This document shows, piece by piece, positions 37,146-46,900 of a stretch of DNA of 64,000 nucleotides. Positions within the stretch are counted from its first letter, which is position 1. The number at the start of each line of letters is the position of its first letter. The stretch spans positions 186,001-250,000 of the forward strand of contig JAJDWB010000013.1 in assembly GCA_022825855.1 (NCBI GenBank). The letters run 5' to 3'. Origin of the DNA: Dehalococcoidia bacterium (GTDB lineage Bacteria > Chloroflexota > Dehalococcoidia > Bin125). Position numbers and translations under genes: made by a program. Below the pieces are notes generated by a model. That model saw only the letters and a list, made by a program, of their open reading frames with translations, had not been told where the DNA came from and ran no database searches.

Positions 37146-37493
37146 ATGACCGCTAAAGGGAAGGTGGCCAGAGTGCTCCGAGCGTCAGTCCGTTCTCGCC
37201 CAATCCGCGTCTCGCGCCCGGCGCTGAAGCCTCATCGTGTTCGCCTCGGTCCCGAACGCTGCCGAACACTCCCGAACAAAACCAAACATAACGAACCGAA
37301 AAAACCTGAAAAAACCCGAAAATTCCTGAAACTGTTCAGCGCCCAATTTCCCGTAAAACACTGGGAATCATGCTCGATCGCCGGCCGAAAAAAAAAATCT
37401 CCCCGAAAGGCTGAATGTCCAAATTCTCTCGTTCGGCCGAACACGCTCCGAGCCCGCAACGCCGCAGACGCTGATCGCTGGTGCCCGGGGTGA
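37146..37493 (+). CDS. Possible leaderless 115-residue basic protein, unproven
   Basis: An open frame of 115 codons begins eight bases after a TACGAT box, as lepA does, and ends 13 bp inside dinG. The product would be very rich in Lys, Arg and Pro and matches nothing I know. Its codon use and base composition differ from every confident gene here because it runs through the phased A-tracts and a run of ten A. It may be an orphan gene, a leader peptide for dinG, or a chance frame. Confidence 0.22.
   Translation: MTAKGKVARVLRASVRSRPIRVSRPALKPHRVRLGPERCRTLPNKTKHNEPKKPEKTRKFLKLFSAQFPVKHWESCSIAGRKKKSPRKAECPNSLVRPNTLRARNAADADRWCPG
37252..37331 (+). repeat. 10-bp-phased CCGAAC / A-tract array
   Basis: CCGAAC starts at 37252, 37262 and 37272 and CCAAAC at 37282, exactly 10 bp apart. 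A-tracts then start at 37299, 37309, 37319 and 37329, again exactly 10 bp apart (A6, A6, A4, A3). Phasing near the helical repeat is the classic signature of intrinsically curved DNA. A run of ten A follows at 37388-37397. Confidence 0.75.
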
Positions 37494-40270
37494 CTGATCG
37501 CACCTACGCCGCCATCGACCTGGAGATGACCGGCCTCAAGCCCGGCTTCGACGAGATCATCGAAGTAGGCATCATTCGCTGTACGCCGGAGCAAGTGCTG
37601 GACCAGTGGCAGACGCTCGTTCGGCCGCTGGAAATGCCGCCGCTCCGCGTCCGCCGTATGACCGGGATCACCGAAGAGATGCTGCAAGACGCGCCGACCT
37701 GGGACCAGGTCGAAGACCGCGTGCGCGAGCTCCTGGACGGAGCGACCTTGATCGGTCACAACGTCGGCTTCGACGAGGACTTCCTCAAGGCCGTCGGGAT
37801 CGAATCGTCCGCCCCCTCCGTGGACACGCTGCCGCTGGCGCAGATGATCGATCCGGTTGCGTCCTCGCACCGTCTGGGTGATCTCTGTGAGCGCTACGGC
37901 ATCGCGCTCGACGACGCCCATCGCGCGCTGGCGGACGCCGAGGCGAGCCGACAAGTGTTTCTCAAACTCCGGGAGCGCTTTGCCGCGACTCCGCTCGAAG
38001 CTCGCGACGCCCTCGCCGAGGTCAGCAGCGCCGGTTCCTTCTTCTGGCCGCCGGCACGCGTACTCCGAGACTGGGAGCGGACCGCGCCTCGCGCTCAGGC
38101 CGACGAACGGTCGGTCCACCCCCGACCCGCTCCTGCTCGCGCGCCCGTTCGTGTCGACTTGCCGCCCGGCTCTCTGGCCAGCCTGACGCAGGCCGCGTTC
38201 GCCTCGCTGGATGACGGAGCGTTCGAGCATCGAACCGAACAACTCGAGATGGCCCGCGATGTCGCCGAGTCGCTGCAGAACGGCGGCACGATGATCGTTG
38301 AGGCCGGCACCGGCACCGGCAAGTCGCTGGCCTACCTGGTGCCCGCCGCGCTCTGGGCGCTGAAGACGGGCAGCACCGTGATCGTCAGCACCCACACGAT
38401 CAATCTGCAGCAGCAACTCGAGCACAAGGACATCGAGTTTGCCCGCCAACTGATCGCAGGCGTCAGCCAGGAAGCCGCCGAGGCGCTCAAGGCCACCGTG
38501 GTCAAGGGACGCGACAACTATCTCTGCCAGGAGAAGCTCGACCTCGAGCTCGGCCGCTGCGCCGACTGGGAGGACCCGCTGCTGCTCGCCCGAGCCGCAG
38601 TCTGGCGTTCGCTGACCGACCGCGCCGATCGCGCCGAACTGCGACTCCCGGCGCCAATGCTCGATCTCTGGCCCAAACTCTCTGCGAACGACACCCTCTG
38701 TCTCTCCGATCGCACCTGCGAGTACACCAACAACGGCTCCTGCTTCCTGCTCCAGGTCCAGCGCCAGGCGGCCGCCTCCCACATCGTGATCGCCAACCAT
38801 GCGCTCCTGACCCGGGCGCTGATCGGCGGCGCGATCACCGTGCCCGACGCACCGGTGGTGATCATCGATGAAGCGCACGCGTTTGAGGATGTCGCCACCG
38901 ACCAGCTCTCTCTGACGATGAACGAGGGCTGGATGATGGAAGCGGTCATGAAGGTCGCACACGGCGCCGACTCGTTGGCCGCCGGCGCATCCCGGTTCGG
39001 GCTTGAGGGGGAGGCTGCAGGGGCCGCACAGGCCGCTGCTCGGTCTGAGACATCACTCGCCAAACTGTTCGAAGACATCGCCGCCTTCGCATCCGAGTAC
39101 GCCGAAGACCGCATGGGCAACGAGGACCGCGTCATGCTCACTCCCGGCGCGCGCGGCACGCGCGCCTGGTCCGACCTGGAAATGGTCTGGGAACACGCAC
39201 GGGAGGACTTGGCCGCGCTGGTCTCTGACGTCCAGGAGATATCCAACCTCTGTCTCGCGAAGGCCTCCGACCTGCAGGGCGAGGCGGAGCAGGAGGTCCT
39301 CGCATTCGCCGCTGAGGCAGAGATGCTGCTCGGAGATCTCAGGGAGCGCATGGACCAGCTCAACCGGGCCGTCACCGAACATTCACTGGACGTCGTCGCC
39401 TGGGTCGCGCGTGAGACCAGGAGGTCCGAGCGGGCGAGCGTCAATGCCGCGCCGCTTAGTGTCGCCCAACACCTGCAACCGCTCTGGCAACAGCGTCACG
39501 CAACGGTACTGACCGGCGCGACGCTCGCCGCCTCGTCACCGGAACAGGCCGACTTCGGCTTCCTCCAGGAGCGTCTCGGCATCGCCGACGCCGCCGAAGC
39601 GCAATACGGTTCACCCTTCGACTACAAGCGCCGTTGCCGCATCTATCTGCCCAGCGACATCATCGACGCGAACAGTCCCGAACATCACGATTCGGTCGCC
39701 GACGCCATCGCCGAACTGGCCGAGGCCGCTGACGGACGGACGATGGTCCTCTTCCGGTCATACAGCGCCATGAATCAGGTGGCGCGGCGCGTGCAGGACC
39801 GTCTTGAACGGGCGGGATTGGTGCTGATCCGGCAGGGTCGAGACGGATCGGCGGCCGCAGTCGTCGAGGCGCTGCGCCGCGACTCCCGATCCGTGCTCTT
39901 CGGGGTCAACGCACTCTGGACCGGCGTGGACATACCCGGCGACGCGCTGTCGTCGCTGATCGTGACGCGATTGCCCTTTGCGCCGCCCAACGATCCCGTG
40001 CTTCGCGCTCGCGGCGAACAGTACGACAACGAGTTCATGGACTTCACGCTGCCGGCTGCGATTCTCCAGTTTCGGCAGGGCGTGGGCAGGCTGATCCGCA
40101 CGCAGTCCGACATCGGCGCCGTCGTCATCCTCGACGGCCGTGTCGTCAATCGTCGCTACGGACAGCGCTTCCTCGACGCGATGCCGCCCGCGCCCGTCAG
40201 GCAGATCCCGATTGCGGCCGCCGCCGCCGAGCTGCGAGAGTTCCTGCCGGCCCGGGAGACGACGCCATGA
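37481..40270 (+). CDS. dinG: DnaQ-type 3'-5' exonuclease fused to DinG-type helicase
   Basis: The 929-residue protein joins two domains, as in Bacillus DinG. Residues 8-165 form a DEDD exonuclease with D13-x-E15 (AIDLEMTG), D98 (HNVGFDED) and the HxAxxD motif H147-D152. From about 240 follows an XPD/DinG superfamily 2 helicase: Walker A EAGTGTGKS with Lys281, iron-sulfur-type cysteines in LCQEK, CLSDRTCEYTNNGSC, DEAH in IIDEAHAFED and motif VI FRQGVGRLIR. All exonuclease residues are intact, so nuclease activity is plausible. GTG at 37481 or 37490 are both possible starts. It overlaps the GNAT gene by 4 bp. A role in DNA or RNA-DNA hybrid repair is inferred. Confidence 0.93.
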   Translation: MPGVTDRTYAAIDLEMTGLKPGFDEIIEVGIIRCTPEQVLDQWQTLVRPLEMPPLRVRRMTGITEEMLQDAPTWDQVEDRVRELLDGATLIGHNVGFDEDFLKAVGIESSAPSVDTLPLAQMIDPVASSHRLGDLCERYGIALDDAHRALADAEASRQVFLKLRERFAATPLEARDALAEVSSAGSFFWPPARVLRDWERTAPRAQADERSVHPRPAPARAPVRVDLPPGSLASLTQAAFASLDDGAFEHRTEQLEMARDVAESLQNGGTMIVEAGTGTGKSLAYLVPAALWALKTGSTVIVSTHTINLQQQLEHKDIEFARQLIAGVSQEAAEALKATVVKGRDNYLCQEKLDLELGRCADWEDPLLLARAAVWRSLTDRADRAELRLPAPMLDLWPKLSANDTLCLSDRTCEYTNNGSCFLLQVQRQAAASHIVIANHALLTRALIGGAITVPDAPVVIIDEAHAFEDVATDQLSLTMNEGWMMEAVMKVAHGADSLAAGASRFGLEGEAAGAAQAAARSETSLAKLFEDIAAFASEYAEDRMGNEDRVMLTPGARGTRAWSDLEMVWEHAREDLAALVSDVQEISNLCLAKASDLQGEAEQEVLAFAAEAEMLLGDLRERMDQLNRAVTEHSLDVVAWVARETRRSERASVNAAPLSVAQHLQPLWQQRHATVLTGATLAASSPEQADFGFLQERLGIADAAEAQYGSPFDYKRRCRIYLPSDIIDANSPEHHDSVADAIAELAEAADGRTMVLFRSYSAMNQVARRVQDRLERAGLVLIRQGRDGSAAAVVEALRRDSRSVLFGVNALWTGVDIPGDALSSLIVTRLPFAPPNDPVLRARGEQYDNEFMDFTLPAAILQFRQGVGRLIRTQSDIGAVVILDGRVVNRRYGQRFLDAMPPAPVRQIPIAAAAAELREFLPARETTP

Positions 40271-40836
40271 GACCACCGATCGCGTGGCCGTCGATGGTCA
40301 CCGGCGAACGCGCGGCGATCGCCGTGTTCGACGAACCACCGGTGTTGGTCGAGTGGTTCGAGGAAGCTGCGCAGGCGATCGCCGGTCGGGCCGAGCCTTG
40401 CCGGATCGAGCATCGCTTGTCGGAGGGCGATCAGGGATGTTGGATCGTGGCAGAAGGGACCAACGCCGGCGCGCTCTGCGTCCGGATCGCAACCACGGCC
40501 GAGACTCCTGAGCGGATGGCCGTGATCTGGACTTGGCTCGCCGTCGACGCTCGCTGGCGAGCCTACGGCTTCGGCGGCGCTGCCGTGCCCCTGGTGGAAT
40601 CCGCGGCCCGCTCGGTCGGCGCAACCGTCGCGCTCGTCCCGCTGCCGCCCGACAATGGAGTCGCGCTCTACTTCTGGCTACGCTTGGGCTACACGCCGCT
40701 GCGCTCGGTCGATCTCAGAGCTCGGGATTGGCCTTCCGGAGTCGCCCGGGACGCGTTGTGGATGCAGCGCTCGTTGACTTCCACCGAACCACCAGAGGAC
40801 GGAGCCGCCGCCGATGCCAATGATCTTGCCCGATGA
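40267..40836 (+). CDS. GNAT-family N-acetyltransferase
   Basis: The 189-residue protein has the GNAT acetyl-CoA signature in the form LAVDARWRAYGFGGAAVPLV, where the usual Q/RxxGxG/A loop appears as RAYGFGG. A later strand-helix pair (DNGVALYFWLRLGYTPL) is the typical final part of the fold. Substrate is unknown. It overlaps dinG (ATGA) and the next gene by 23 bp. Confidence 0.82.
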   Translation: MRPPIAWPSMVTGERAAIAVFDEPPVLVEWFEEAAQAIAGRAEPCRIEHRLSEGDQGCWIVAEGTNAGALCVRIATTAETPERMAVIWTWLAVDARWRAYGFGGAAVPLVESAARSVGATVALVPLPPDNGVALYFWLRLGYTPLRSVDLRARDWPSGVARDALWMQRSLTSTEPPEDGAAADANDLAR

Positions 40837-41233
40837 CGTCAAGGACCGGGTCAACCGCGCCCTCGACGAGGGCTTCCCGCTCTCCTTCATGGCCGTCGGC
40901 AGCGACGCCCAACCCGTCGTCAGTTTTCGCGGCAGCGCCCAGACCTTCGGCGACGATTCGCTCGCCATCTGGGTGCGCGGCGAGCCGTCTTCTACGCTCG
41001 AAGCGATCGCCCTCAACCCGAGCGTCGCCATGACCTACACCAACATGCCCGCGCGCAAGTTCTTCATCTTCCGCGGTCAGGCGGCGGTCACGACCGATCA
41101 GGCGCAGCGCGACGCCGTCTGGGAAGGTCAGCATGACCTTGAAAAGTCTCGCGACACGGAGCGGACCGGCACCGCCGTGATCATCCGCCTCGACTCGGTA
41201 CAGGGCAGCGGAGTCAACCTCACGCGGGACTAG
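40814..41233 (+). CDS. Pyridoxamine 5'-phosphate oxidase-like flavin-binding protein
   Basis: The 139-residue protein fits the small split-barrel PPOX family, which binds FMN or F420. It starts with a helix (LPDDVKDRVNRALDEG), then strands PLSFMAVGSDAQPVVSFRGSA, SLAIWVRGEPSSTLEAIALNPSVAMTY-type residues and a C-terminal strand. The family includes pyridoxal oxidases, heme-degrading enzymes and F420 reductases, and this sequence does not decide between them. It is translationally linked to the GNAT gene and converges on the minus-strand gene that follows, with 4-bp overlap. Confidence 0.8.
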   Translation: MPMILPDDVKDRVNRALDEGFPLSFMAVGSDAQPVVSFRGSAQTFGDDSLAIWVRGEPSSTLEAIALNPSVAMTYTNMPARKFFIFRGQAAVTTDQAQRDAVWEGQHDLEKSRDTERTGTAVIIRLDSVQGSGVNLTRD

Positions 41234-41529
41234 CGCCGACGCTCCATTCGGCTCTGCAGCGAGCGACGAAAGATCCGTCCGCCGCCCAGACCCGCCATCA
41301 GCACCCCGACCCACAGGGCGATGTCTGCCGGCCATCCCCCCGCCCCACCGAACGCGAGCCCCAGCCAGATACCGACGCCCGTCCCCGTGACGATCCCGGC
41401 CGACGGCAGCCAGCGCCGCAACGAGGGCTGCTCAGCCGGCTCCGAATGCGGCTCGGCGACCGTGACTTGAGCGGTGCCGGTTCCAGCGGCGCTGCGTCGG
41501 CGTCGGCGTCGAGGTCGCTGTCGAGGCAT
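41230..41529 (-). CDS. Small membrane protein of unknown function
   Basis: The 99-residue protein begins with an extremely basic stretch (PRQRPRRRRRR) and has two membrane segments (about 46-64 and 69-85) in a Gly-rich context. It ends with Arg-rich residues. The ATG at 41529 comes two bases after the preceding gene's stop; a longer in-frame start at 41688 would overlap that gene. No family is recognised. Confidence 0.65.
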   Translation of the reverse strand: MPRQRPRRRRRRSAAGTGTAQVTVAEPHSEPAEQPSLRRWLPSAGIVTGTGVGIWLGLAFGGAGGWPADIALWVGVLMAGLGGGRIFRRSLQSRMERRR

Positions 41530-41530
41530 C

Positions 41531-41875
41531 TCAGCGCCGCCTTCGCGCAAGATCGCGAGCCGACGCACCGCCGGTCGCACGGCGAGCCCTCGGCCTGGAG
41601 GGGCCAGGATCAGCCTCCGATTGCAGCGGCTCGGCCGGCGTGGGGGCAGGCTCGCCTCGTTGCTCGGCCAGACAGTTGTGGCAGGCAAACTGCAGCGCCA
41701 TCACCTCATCGTCAATCCAGACATCGCCGCAGTCGGGACCGGTGGCCGTGGTCGTCAACCGCAGGTGAAAGTACTCGCCGCAGCGATAGCAGTCCGATCG
41801 CGCCTCCGCAGCGGCCGGCTCACCGCAGACGACGCAAGCGATCGTTCCCGATTCCAGCGCTGCATCCATAGTCAT
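41531..41875 (-). CDS. Zinc-binding protein of unknown function
   Basis: The 114-residue protein carries CVVC (14-17), then CYRC, a Cys-rich link with histidines (GEYFHLRL) and CHNC, giving three pairs of likely zinc ligands in a treble-clef or RING-like arrangement. The C-terminal third is Pro/Arg-rich and disordered. It overlaps the nucleotidyltransferase gene by 4 bp and the small membrane protein gene follows within two bases, so the three are probably one operon. Confidence 0.7.
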   Translation of the reverse strand: MTMDAALESGTIACVVCGEPAAAEARSDCYRCGEYFHLRLTTTATGPDCGDVWIDDEVMALQFACHNCLAEQRGEPAPTPAEPLQSEADPGPSRPRARRATGGASARDLARRRR

Positions 41876-43134
41876 CGCGACAATCGTATCTGTTCTTCAA
41901 TCTGCGCCATAGACACCGGGTCGTTCGGGTCGAGCGCGCCGTCCCAGACCTCCGCCTCAAGCGATCGCAACCGCTCGCCGAGCGCAACGCCCGGCTCCAG
42001 GCCCAGCTCTCTCAGTCGCGTCGCCGAGATCGGTGAGCGGACGTCATCCCGCCGCGCGAGGTATGTGCTGACTGCGCGCCCCGACGCCGACGCGCCCCAC
42101 AGAGTGGCCGCCGACTCCAGCGCGACATCGGGAATCCTCGACAGCGCGGCGGCCACCCTTGACGGTCGTCTCATCGCGCCGACGCTGCGCCTCAGCCCCC
42201 GCAACTCGACGCCGGCCGCAAGCGCCGCCCGCTCCTGTCGGCGCATGCCCACGGATTCGGGCAACCACCGCTCGATCTGGTCCGACCGGCTGGTCAGCCC
42301 GACGCAAGACCAGAAGAACTCCGCGCCCCGCGGCCAATCGGCGCATCTCGCCGGCAGCGACCATCTCGCCTCACGGCTCTGCGTAATCTTGAGTCGACGT
42401 GTAATCCTCAGCGCTTTCGACGAGGCCTGGTCATTGAGCAGCAATCTCCAGGCATCCCCGAATCGACCTATGCTCAGCAATGAGAGCGTTGGTCGGTCTC
42501 GCCGGGCATCGCGAACGGTGCTGCGTGCGATGGTCCCGCCAATCCGGGCCGCGTACCGAGCCGCTCTAATCAGCCGCGTCGGGTCGTCGCGAAACGAGTC
42601 GCGATGCAGCGTGCGAATCACTCGAGCGTCCAGGTCGGCTGAGGCGCCGAACGGGTCAAGCAGCCACCCGGAGTTCGGGCCGGACAGTGCCACCGCTGCC
42701 GAATGAATGGTGAAGTCGCGGCGCGCGAGATCCACATCGATCGGCGCCGGCTCGACGATCGGCAGCGACCCCGGCGCCGGATACCGCTCCGACCGAGTGC
42801 GGGCCAGATCGATGCTGGCGCCGTCGGACAGCCTGACGCTCGCCGTGCCAAACCGATCGTGGCGCGTCGCTGCGACAGCAGCCGCGTCCGTGATCACCGT
42901 TCGATACGGTGTCGGGTCGGCATCGACGGCGACATCAAGGTCGAGTGACTGCTGCGGAGTCTGGTCGACGCCAAGCAGCATGTCCCGCACGACGCCGCCG
43001 ACGACGAAGAGTGGCTCACCCCTGAGTTCCGCGGTTTGACATAATGCAAACAACACCGCTCCGGCGGTCTCGGATCGCTGGCTGACGAAATCGAGCACCC
43101 CTCGCTGTGGAAACTTGCGATTCATGCCCTCCAC
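41872..43134 (-). CDS. cca: CCA-adding / poly(A) polymerase-family nucleotidyltransferase
   Basis: The 420-residue protein has the class II nucleotidyltransferase head: FVVGGVVRDMLLG, LDLDVAVD, the RRDFTIHSAAV motif and DPFGASADLDARVIRTLHRDSF followed by DDPTRLIRAARYAARI. These regions bind NTPs and the tRNA acceptor end. The C-terminal half is helical and diverged, without an HD domain. Whether it adds CCA or poly(A) cannot be told, and the three tRNAs here all have encoded CCA, so repair is the likelier job. An alternative ATG lies at 43125. Confidence 0.88.
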   Translation of the reverse strand: MEGMNRKFPQRGVLDFVSQRSETAGAVLFALCQTAELRGEPLFVVGGVVRDMLLGVDQTPQQSLDLDVAVDADPTPYRTVITDAAAVAATRHDRFGTASVRLSDGASIDLARTRSERYPAPGSLPIVEPAPIDVDLARRDFTIHSAAVALSGPNSGWLLDPFGASADLDARVIRTLHRDSFRDDPTRLIRAARYAARIGGTIARSTVRDARRDRPTLSLLSIGRFGDAWRLLLNDQASSKALRITRRLKITQSREARWSLPARCADWPRGAEFFWSCVGLTSRSDQIERWLPESVGMRRQERAALAAGVELRGLRRSVGAMRRPSRVAAALSRIPDVALESAATLWGASASGRAVSTYLARRDDVRSPISATRLRELGLEPGVALGERLRSLEAEVWDGALDPNDPVSMAQIEEQIRLSR

Positions 43135-43188
43135 CGTACGCCGATGCCATGCTGACTCAGTGTGTGTCTCGAAAACTGATCACCTGAG

Positions 43189-43194
43189 TACACT
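43189..43194 (+). promoter_or_regulatory. Predicted -10 box of rnc-smc (TACACT)
   Basis: TACACT lies three bases before ATG 43198 and nine before ATG 43204. A start point near 43201 would make the second ATG the practical start of a leaderless message. Confidence 0.35.
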
Positions 43195-43197
43195 GAG

Positions 43198-43917
43198 ATG
43201 ACTATGTGCGTGCGCTCGGAGGAACAGTTCGACCGACTGCAGGACCGACTGCAGTATCGCTTCACCGATCCTGCTTGCCTGGCCCAGGCGCTCGTGCACC
43301 GATCCTGGCTCAACGAAGCAGCGGGCGCGGGCAAGCAATCCAACGAGCGGCTGGAGTTCCTTGGCGACTCCATCCTCGGTTCGGTCGTCGCGCGTCGGCT
43401 GTTTCTCGACTTTCCCGACGCCGACGAGGGCTGGATGACGGTTGCGCGCTCTTCTCTCGTGCGCAAGGAGACCTTGGCCGCCATCGCCAGAGTGCTCGAA
43501 ATCGGTCCCTGCCTCCTGATGGGCGCCGGAATCGCGAATGACGGCGCTCGCGACCGCGACACCGTGCTCAGCCGTGCTCTCGAAGCGATCCTCGGCGCGG
43601 TCTGGATTGACGGCGGAAGCGACGCGGCGGAACAGGTCATTCTCCGGCTGCTGTCCGAGGAACTCACGGCCATTGCCGATGCCGGCGTGACTCGAGACGC
43701 CAAGTCGCAATTGCAGCTCGTCACCCAGGCCCGGAGTGGCGCTCAGCCGGTCTACGCGATCCTCGACGAGCGTGGACCGCAGCACGATCCTTCGTTCCGG
43801 GCGGTGGTCGAAGTCGACGGCGCCGAATTGGCGCAAGGAGAAGGCCGCAGCAAACAGGCCGCCGAAATGGACGCCGCGCGCCGCGCGTTGCGCCTTCTGC
43901 TGGAGGAGTCGGCCTGA
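43198..43917 (+). CDS. rnc: Ribonuclease III
   Basis: RNase III cuts double-stranded RNA and processes rRNA precursors. The 239-residue protein has the catalytic signature NERLEFLGDSILGSVV, the second acidic cluster EAILGAVWIDGG, and a C-terminal double-stranded RNA-binding domain (about 165-239, ending MDAARRALRLLLEE). The first residues are MTMCVRSEEQ; the internal ATG at 43204 may be the real start because the -10 box is so close. The stop shares a base with the smc ATG. Confidence 0.96.
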   Translation: MTMCVRSEEQFDRLQDRLQYRFTDPACLAQALVHRSWLNEAAGAGKQSNERLEFLGDSILGSVVARRLFLDFPDADEGWMTVARSSLVRKETLAAIARVLEIGPCLLMGAGIANDGARDRDTVLSRALEAILGAVWIDGGSDAAEQVILRLLSEELTAIADAGVTRDAKSQLQLVTQARSGAQPVYAILDERGPQHDPSFRAVVEVDGAELAQGEGRSKQAAEMDAARRALRLLLEESA

Positions 43918-46900
43918 TGCGCCTTCGCTCGATCGAGCTGCACGGCTACAAGTCCTTCGCCGCACGCACGGCGCTGCAGTTCGACTCGCCGCTCACCGCC
44001 GTGGTCGGACCCAATGGCTCCGGCAAATCCAATGTCATGGACGGCTTGCGCTGGGTCATCGGAGCCGGCTCCGGACGCGCGCTGCGGACACGGCGCGCCG
44101 AAGACGTCGTCTTCACCGGTGGCCGCGATCGTGCTCCAGCCGGATTCGCCGAGGTTCGCGTACAACTCGACAACAGCGAACGCTGGCTCGACCTCGATGC
44201 CGCCGAAATCGAAATCGTCCGCCGGGTCCATCGTGATGGGCAATCCGACATCCGCGTCAATGGGAGACCGGCGCGATTGCGCGAGGTCCAGGACCTGTTC
44301 CGCAACAGCGGACTGGGCACCGGCGGCTTTGCGCTCATGAGCCAGGGTCTGGTTGACGAAATGCTTCGGCTGCGGCCGTTCGAACGCCGGCAGGCAATCG
44401 AGGAAGTCGGCGGCGTACGCCAACATCGCCACCGAATGGAGGAGTCGCGCCGACGTCGTGAGCGAGCCCAGGATCACCTGGAACGTGCGCGCCTGCTTCG
44501 CGACGAACTCAGCCCTCGACTGAAGAGTCTCGAACGCGCTGCCCGGCGCGCGCGCCAGTTCCACAAGGTCAGCCTGGAGCTCGACGAGACTCGGCGCGAC
44601 TACTTCCACGCCGCCGCGGCGGAGCTGGAGCAAGAACTGCTGAATCGCAACGACGCGGCCTCCTTGGCGGCCGACGCCCGGGCGTCGGCGGAAGCCGAAC
44701 GCGCTTCGGCGACCAATGCGCTGGCGAACGCGGAGCGCGAGGCCGCAGACGCCCGCCAGACGGTCGAGTCGTCCGCCGAGCACATCCGCAACGCCAGATC
44801 GCAACTGCGAACGCTGGAACACCAGCAGGAACTCGATCAGCAGCAACGCTCCTGGCTCGCTCGCCAGATCGGCGACCTCTCAGAGCGAGTCCAGTCCCAG
44901 GCGTCCGAGCAGTTCTCGGGCGATGTTGACGCCGCAGCACGGCAACTCGCCCAGGCCGACATCGAGCTGTCAGCCGCCCGCAAGGAGCGAGACGAATACG
45001 AACACAAGCGGGCAGGAGCGTTGTCGCGCCGGCGCCGGGCGCAGGCCGAGATCGAGGAGTGCAGGACGCAGGCGACGGGCCTGGCTCGACGTTGGCGCAT
45101 GAACGCTTCTGAGCTGGCCCTCTCGATCTCGGAGATCTCCGCCGCCAGGACGGAACACCAGGTGCGTGAGGCCGAATGGCGCGCGGCGGCAGAGCGCCTC
45201 GACAGTGCCGATCAGCGTCTGGCCGAGGCTCGCGAGGGCTACGAGCTCAACCAGCGCCGCGCTGCCAGCCTGGACCGCAGAATCCAGGAAATCGATACAC
45301 AAACGAATGCGTTTGAACGACGACTTGCCGCGGCCGACACGCTCCGAGCCCGCGTCTACGAGCTGACGGACGACCACATCCGCGCCGACGCCATCTTCGG
45401 CGAGTTGATGGATGCCACGCTGCACGACTCGATCGAAGAGGCCATTGACACGGTCCGTCGCGTCGTCGAAGGCGACGCAGGTCGCGCTCTCGGTCTCCCC
45501 CTCGACCGAGCTGACGAGCTCATTCGAACAACGCTCGAGTCCGTGGACTTCGTCGACACCCTCGGTCAGGCCGGCAGCTCAATCACCGACAGCAGCACTA
45601 TCGCGACGCCCGAGGGCATGGTGATCAGGCCCGATGGCGTGATCCAGGGTGGCGGCTCGCAGCCCGGCGCCGCGCGGCTGCGACGCCAGCTTGACGAGCT
45701 GCGCTCTGAGCGCTCGCAGATCGAGCTGGAGCTTCGCGCCATCCCGCCCGCCGAACAGACCAAGGAAGAGCTCAATTCGGCAGAACAGACACAACGAAGC
45801 TGCGCAATCGAACGGGAAAACGCTCGCTTGGCCGCCACCAGCGCGGCAGACGAACTCGAGACGCTGCGCCGCCGGCGCGGCGCGGTGCTCTCGCAACACC
45901 AGTCGCTGCGTGCCGACACTGAGCGGGTCCGGGTCCGTCTTGCTGAAGCGCGCAACAGCGAGTTGCGAGCGTCCAGTGAGTTCGAACACATCGCGAGCAA
46001 CAGTCCGCCGGACCTTGCGTTGCTGGAACGTCGGCGCGACGACTGCGCTGCGGCGCTGGCTGAAGTGAGAGCTCGTGCCGCGTCCGCCGACCGCGACCGA
46101 GCCGACCGCGCGCGGCTTGCGTCGCACCGGCGCGAACTGGCCGATGTCGAATCGGCGATCCGAGAGCGCGAGCCGCAACTCGAAGCAGCGGCGTCGGCCG
46201 CAGCCGAGACCTCCGCGCACGACCTGGCCCGTGAACACCTGGACACGATTGAGCAGCGGCGAGCAGAGGCGCACCGGCAGGTCGAGCGAACCCAACAGGC
46301 GCGGCTGGCGTCCGAAGGGCGAGCGGTTGAAGCCGACGCGTCGCTACGCGAATCCGAGGCCGCGAGAGCCCGGCTTGCGACTGAGGCCGCAGCCGTAGGC
46401 ATAGATCTGTCGCACCCGCATCCGAGTTCGCAATCTTCGCAACCGCCCCTTCGGCTCAACGGATCGCGGCCGGCAGCCAATGGGGCAGACGCCAGCGGTG
46501 GATCGGCGCACGCGACGGCCGCGACAACGGTGGCGCTGGCCGAGCCCAAACCGATCCCGGTTTCCCAGCTCAGACAGCAGGTCCAGGACCTGGAGTCGAG
46601 GCTGCAGCGTCTGGGCCCGGTCGATCCCGGAGCCGCCGCCGAGTACGAGTCCGAACACGCACGCTGGGAGAAGATGGAAGCCCAGATCGAGGACCTCGAG
46701 CAGACTGAGCAATCGCTGCGCGAGGCCGAGCGAGACCTGGAGCAGCAGATCGAGCGTCAGTTCCGGGAAGCCTGCCGCAAGGTCGACGAGGCGTTTCAGC
46801 GCTACTTCCAGCTCATGTTCCGAGGCGGTCACGCCGAGTTGGTACTGACCGAAGAGTCGGACGGAACCGCCGAGGACGGTGAGCTCGAAGATCAGCTACG

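Larger units (their letters stand above)
37083..37480. other. Long, A-rich intergenic region before dinG
   Basis: These 398 bases are much richer in A than the rest of the window. They contain the TACGAT box, the phased array, the A10 run, and motifs shared with the region after lepA: CAGCGCCCAATTTCCCG (37337-37353), CTGGGAATCATGCT (37361-37374, inverted relative to the other copy) and GAAAGGCTGAA (37405-37415). No known RNA family or secure gene is recognised. Confidence 0.5.

Noticed and set aside
37281-37331. Phased A-rich region as chromosomal replication origin
   Set aside because: No dnaA gene or clustered DnaA boxes are nearby; the phasing alone does not support an origin.
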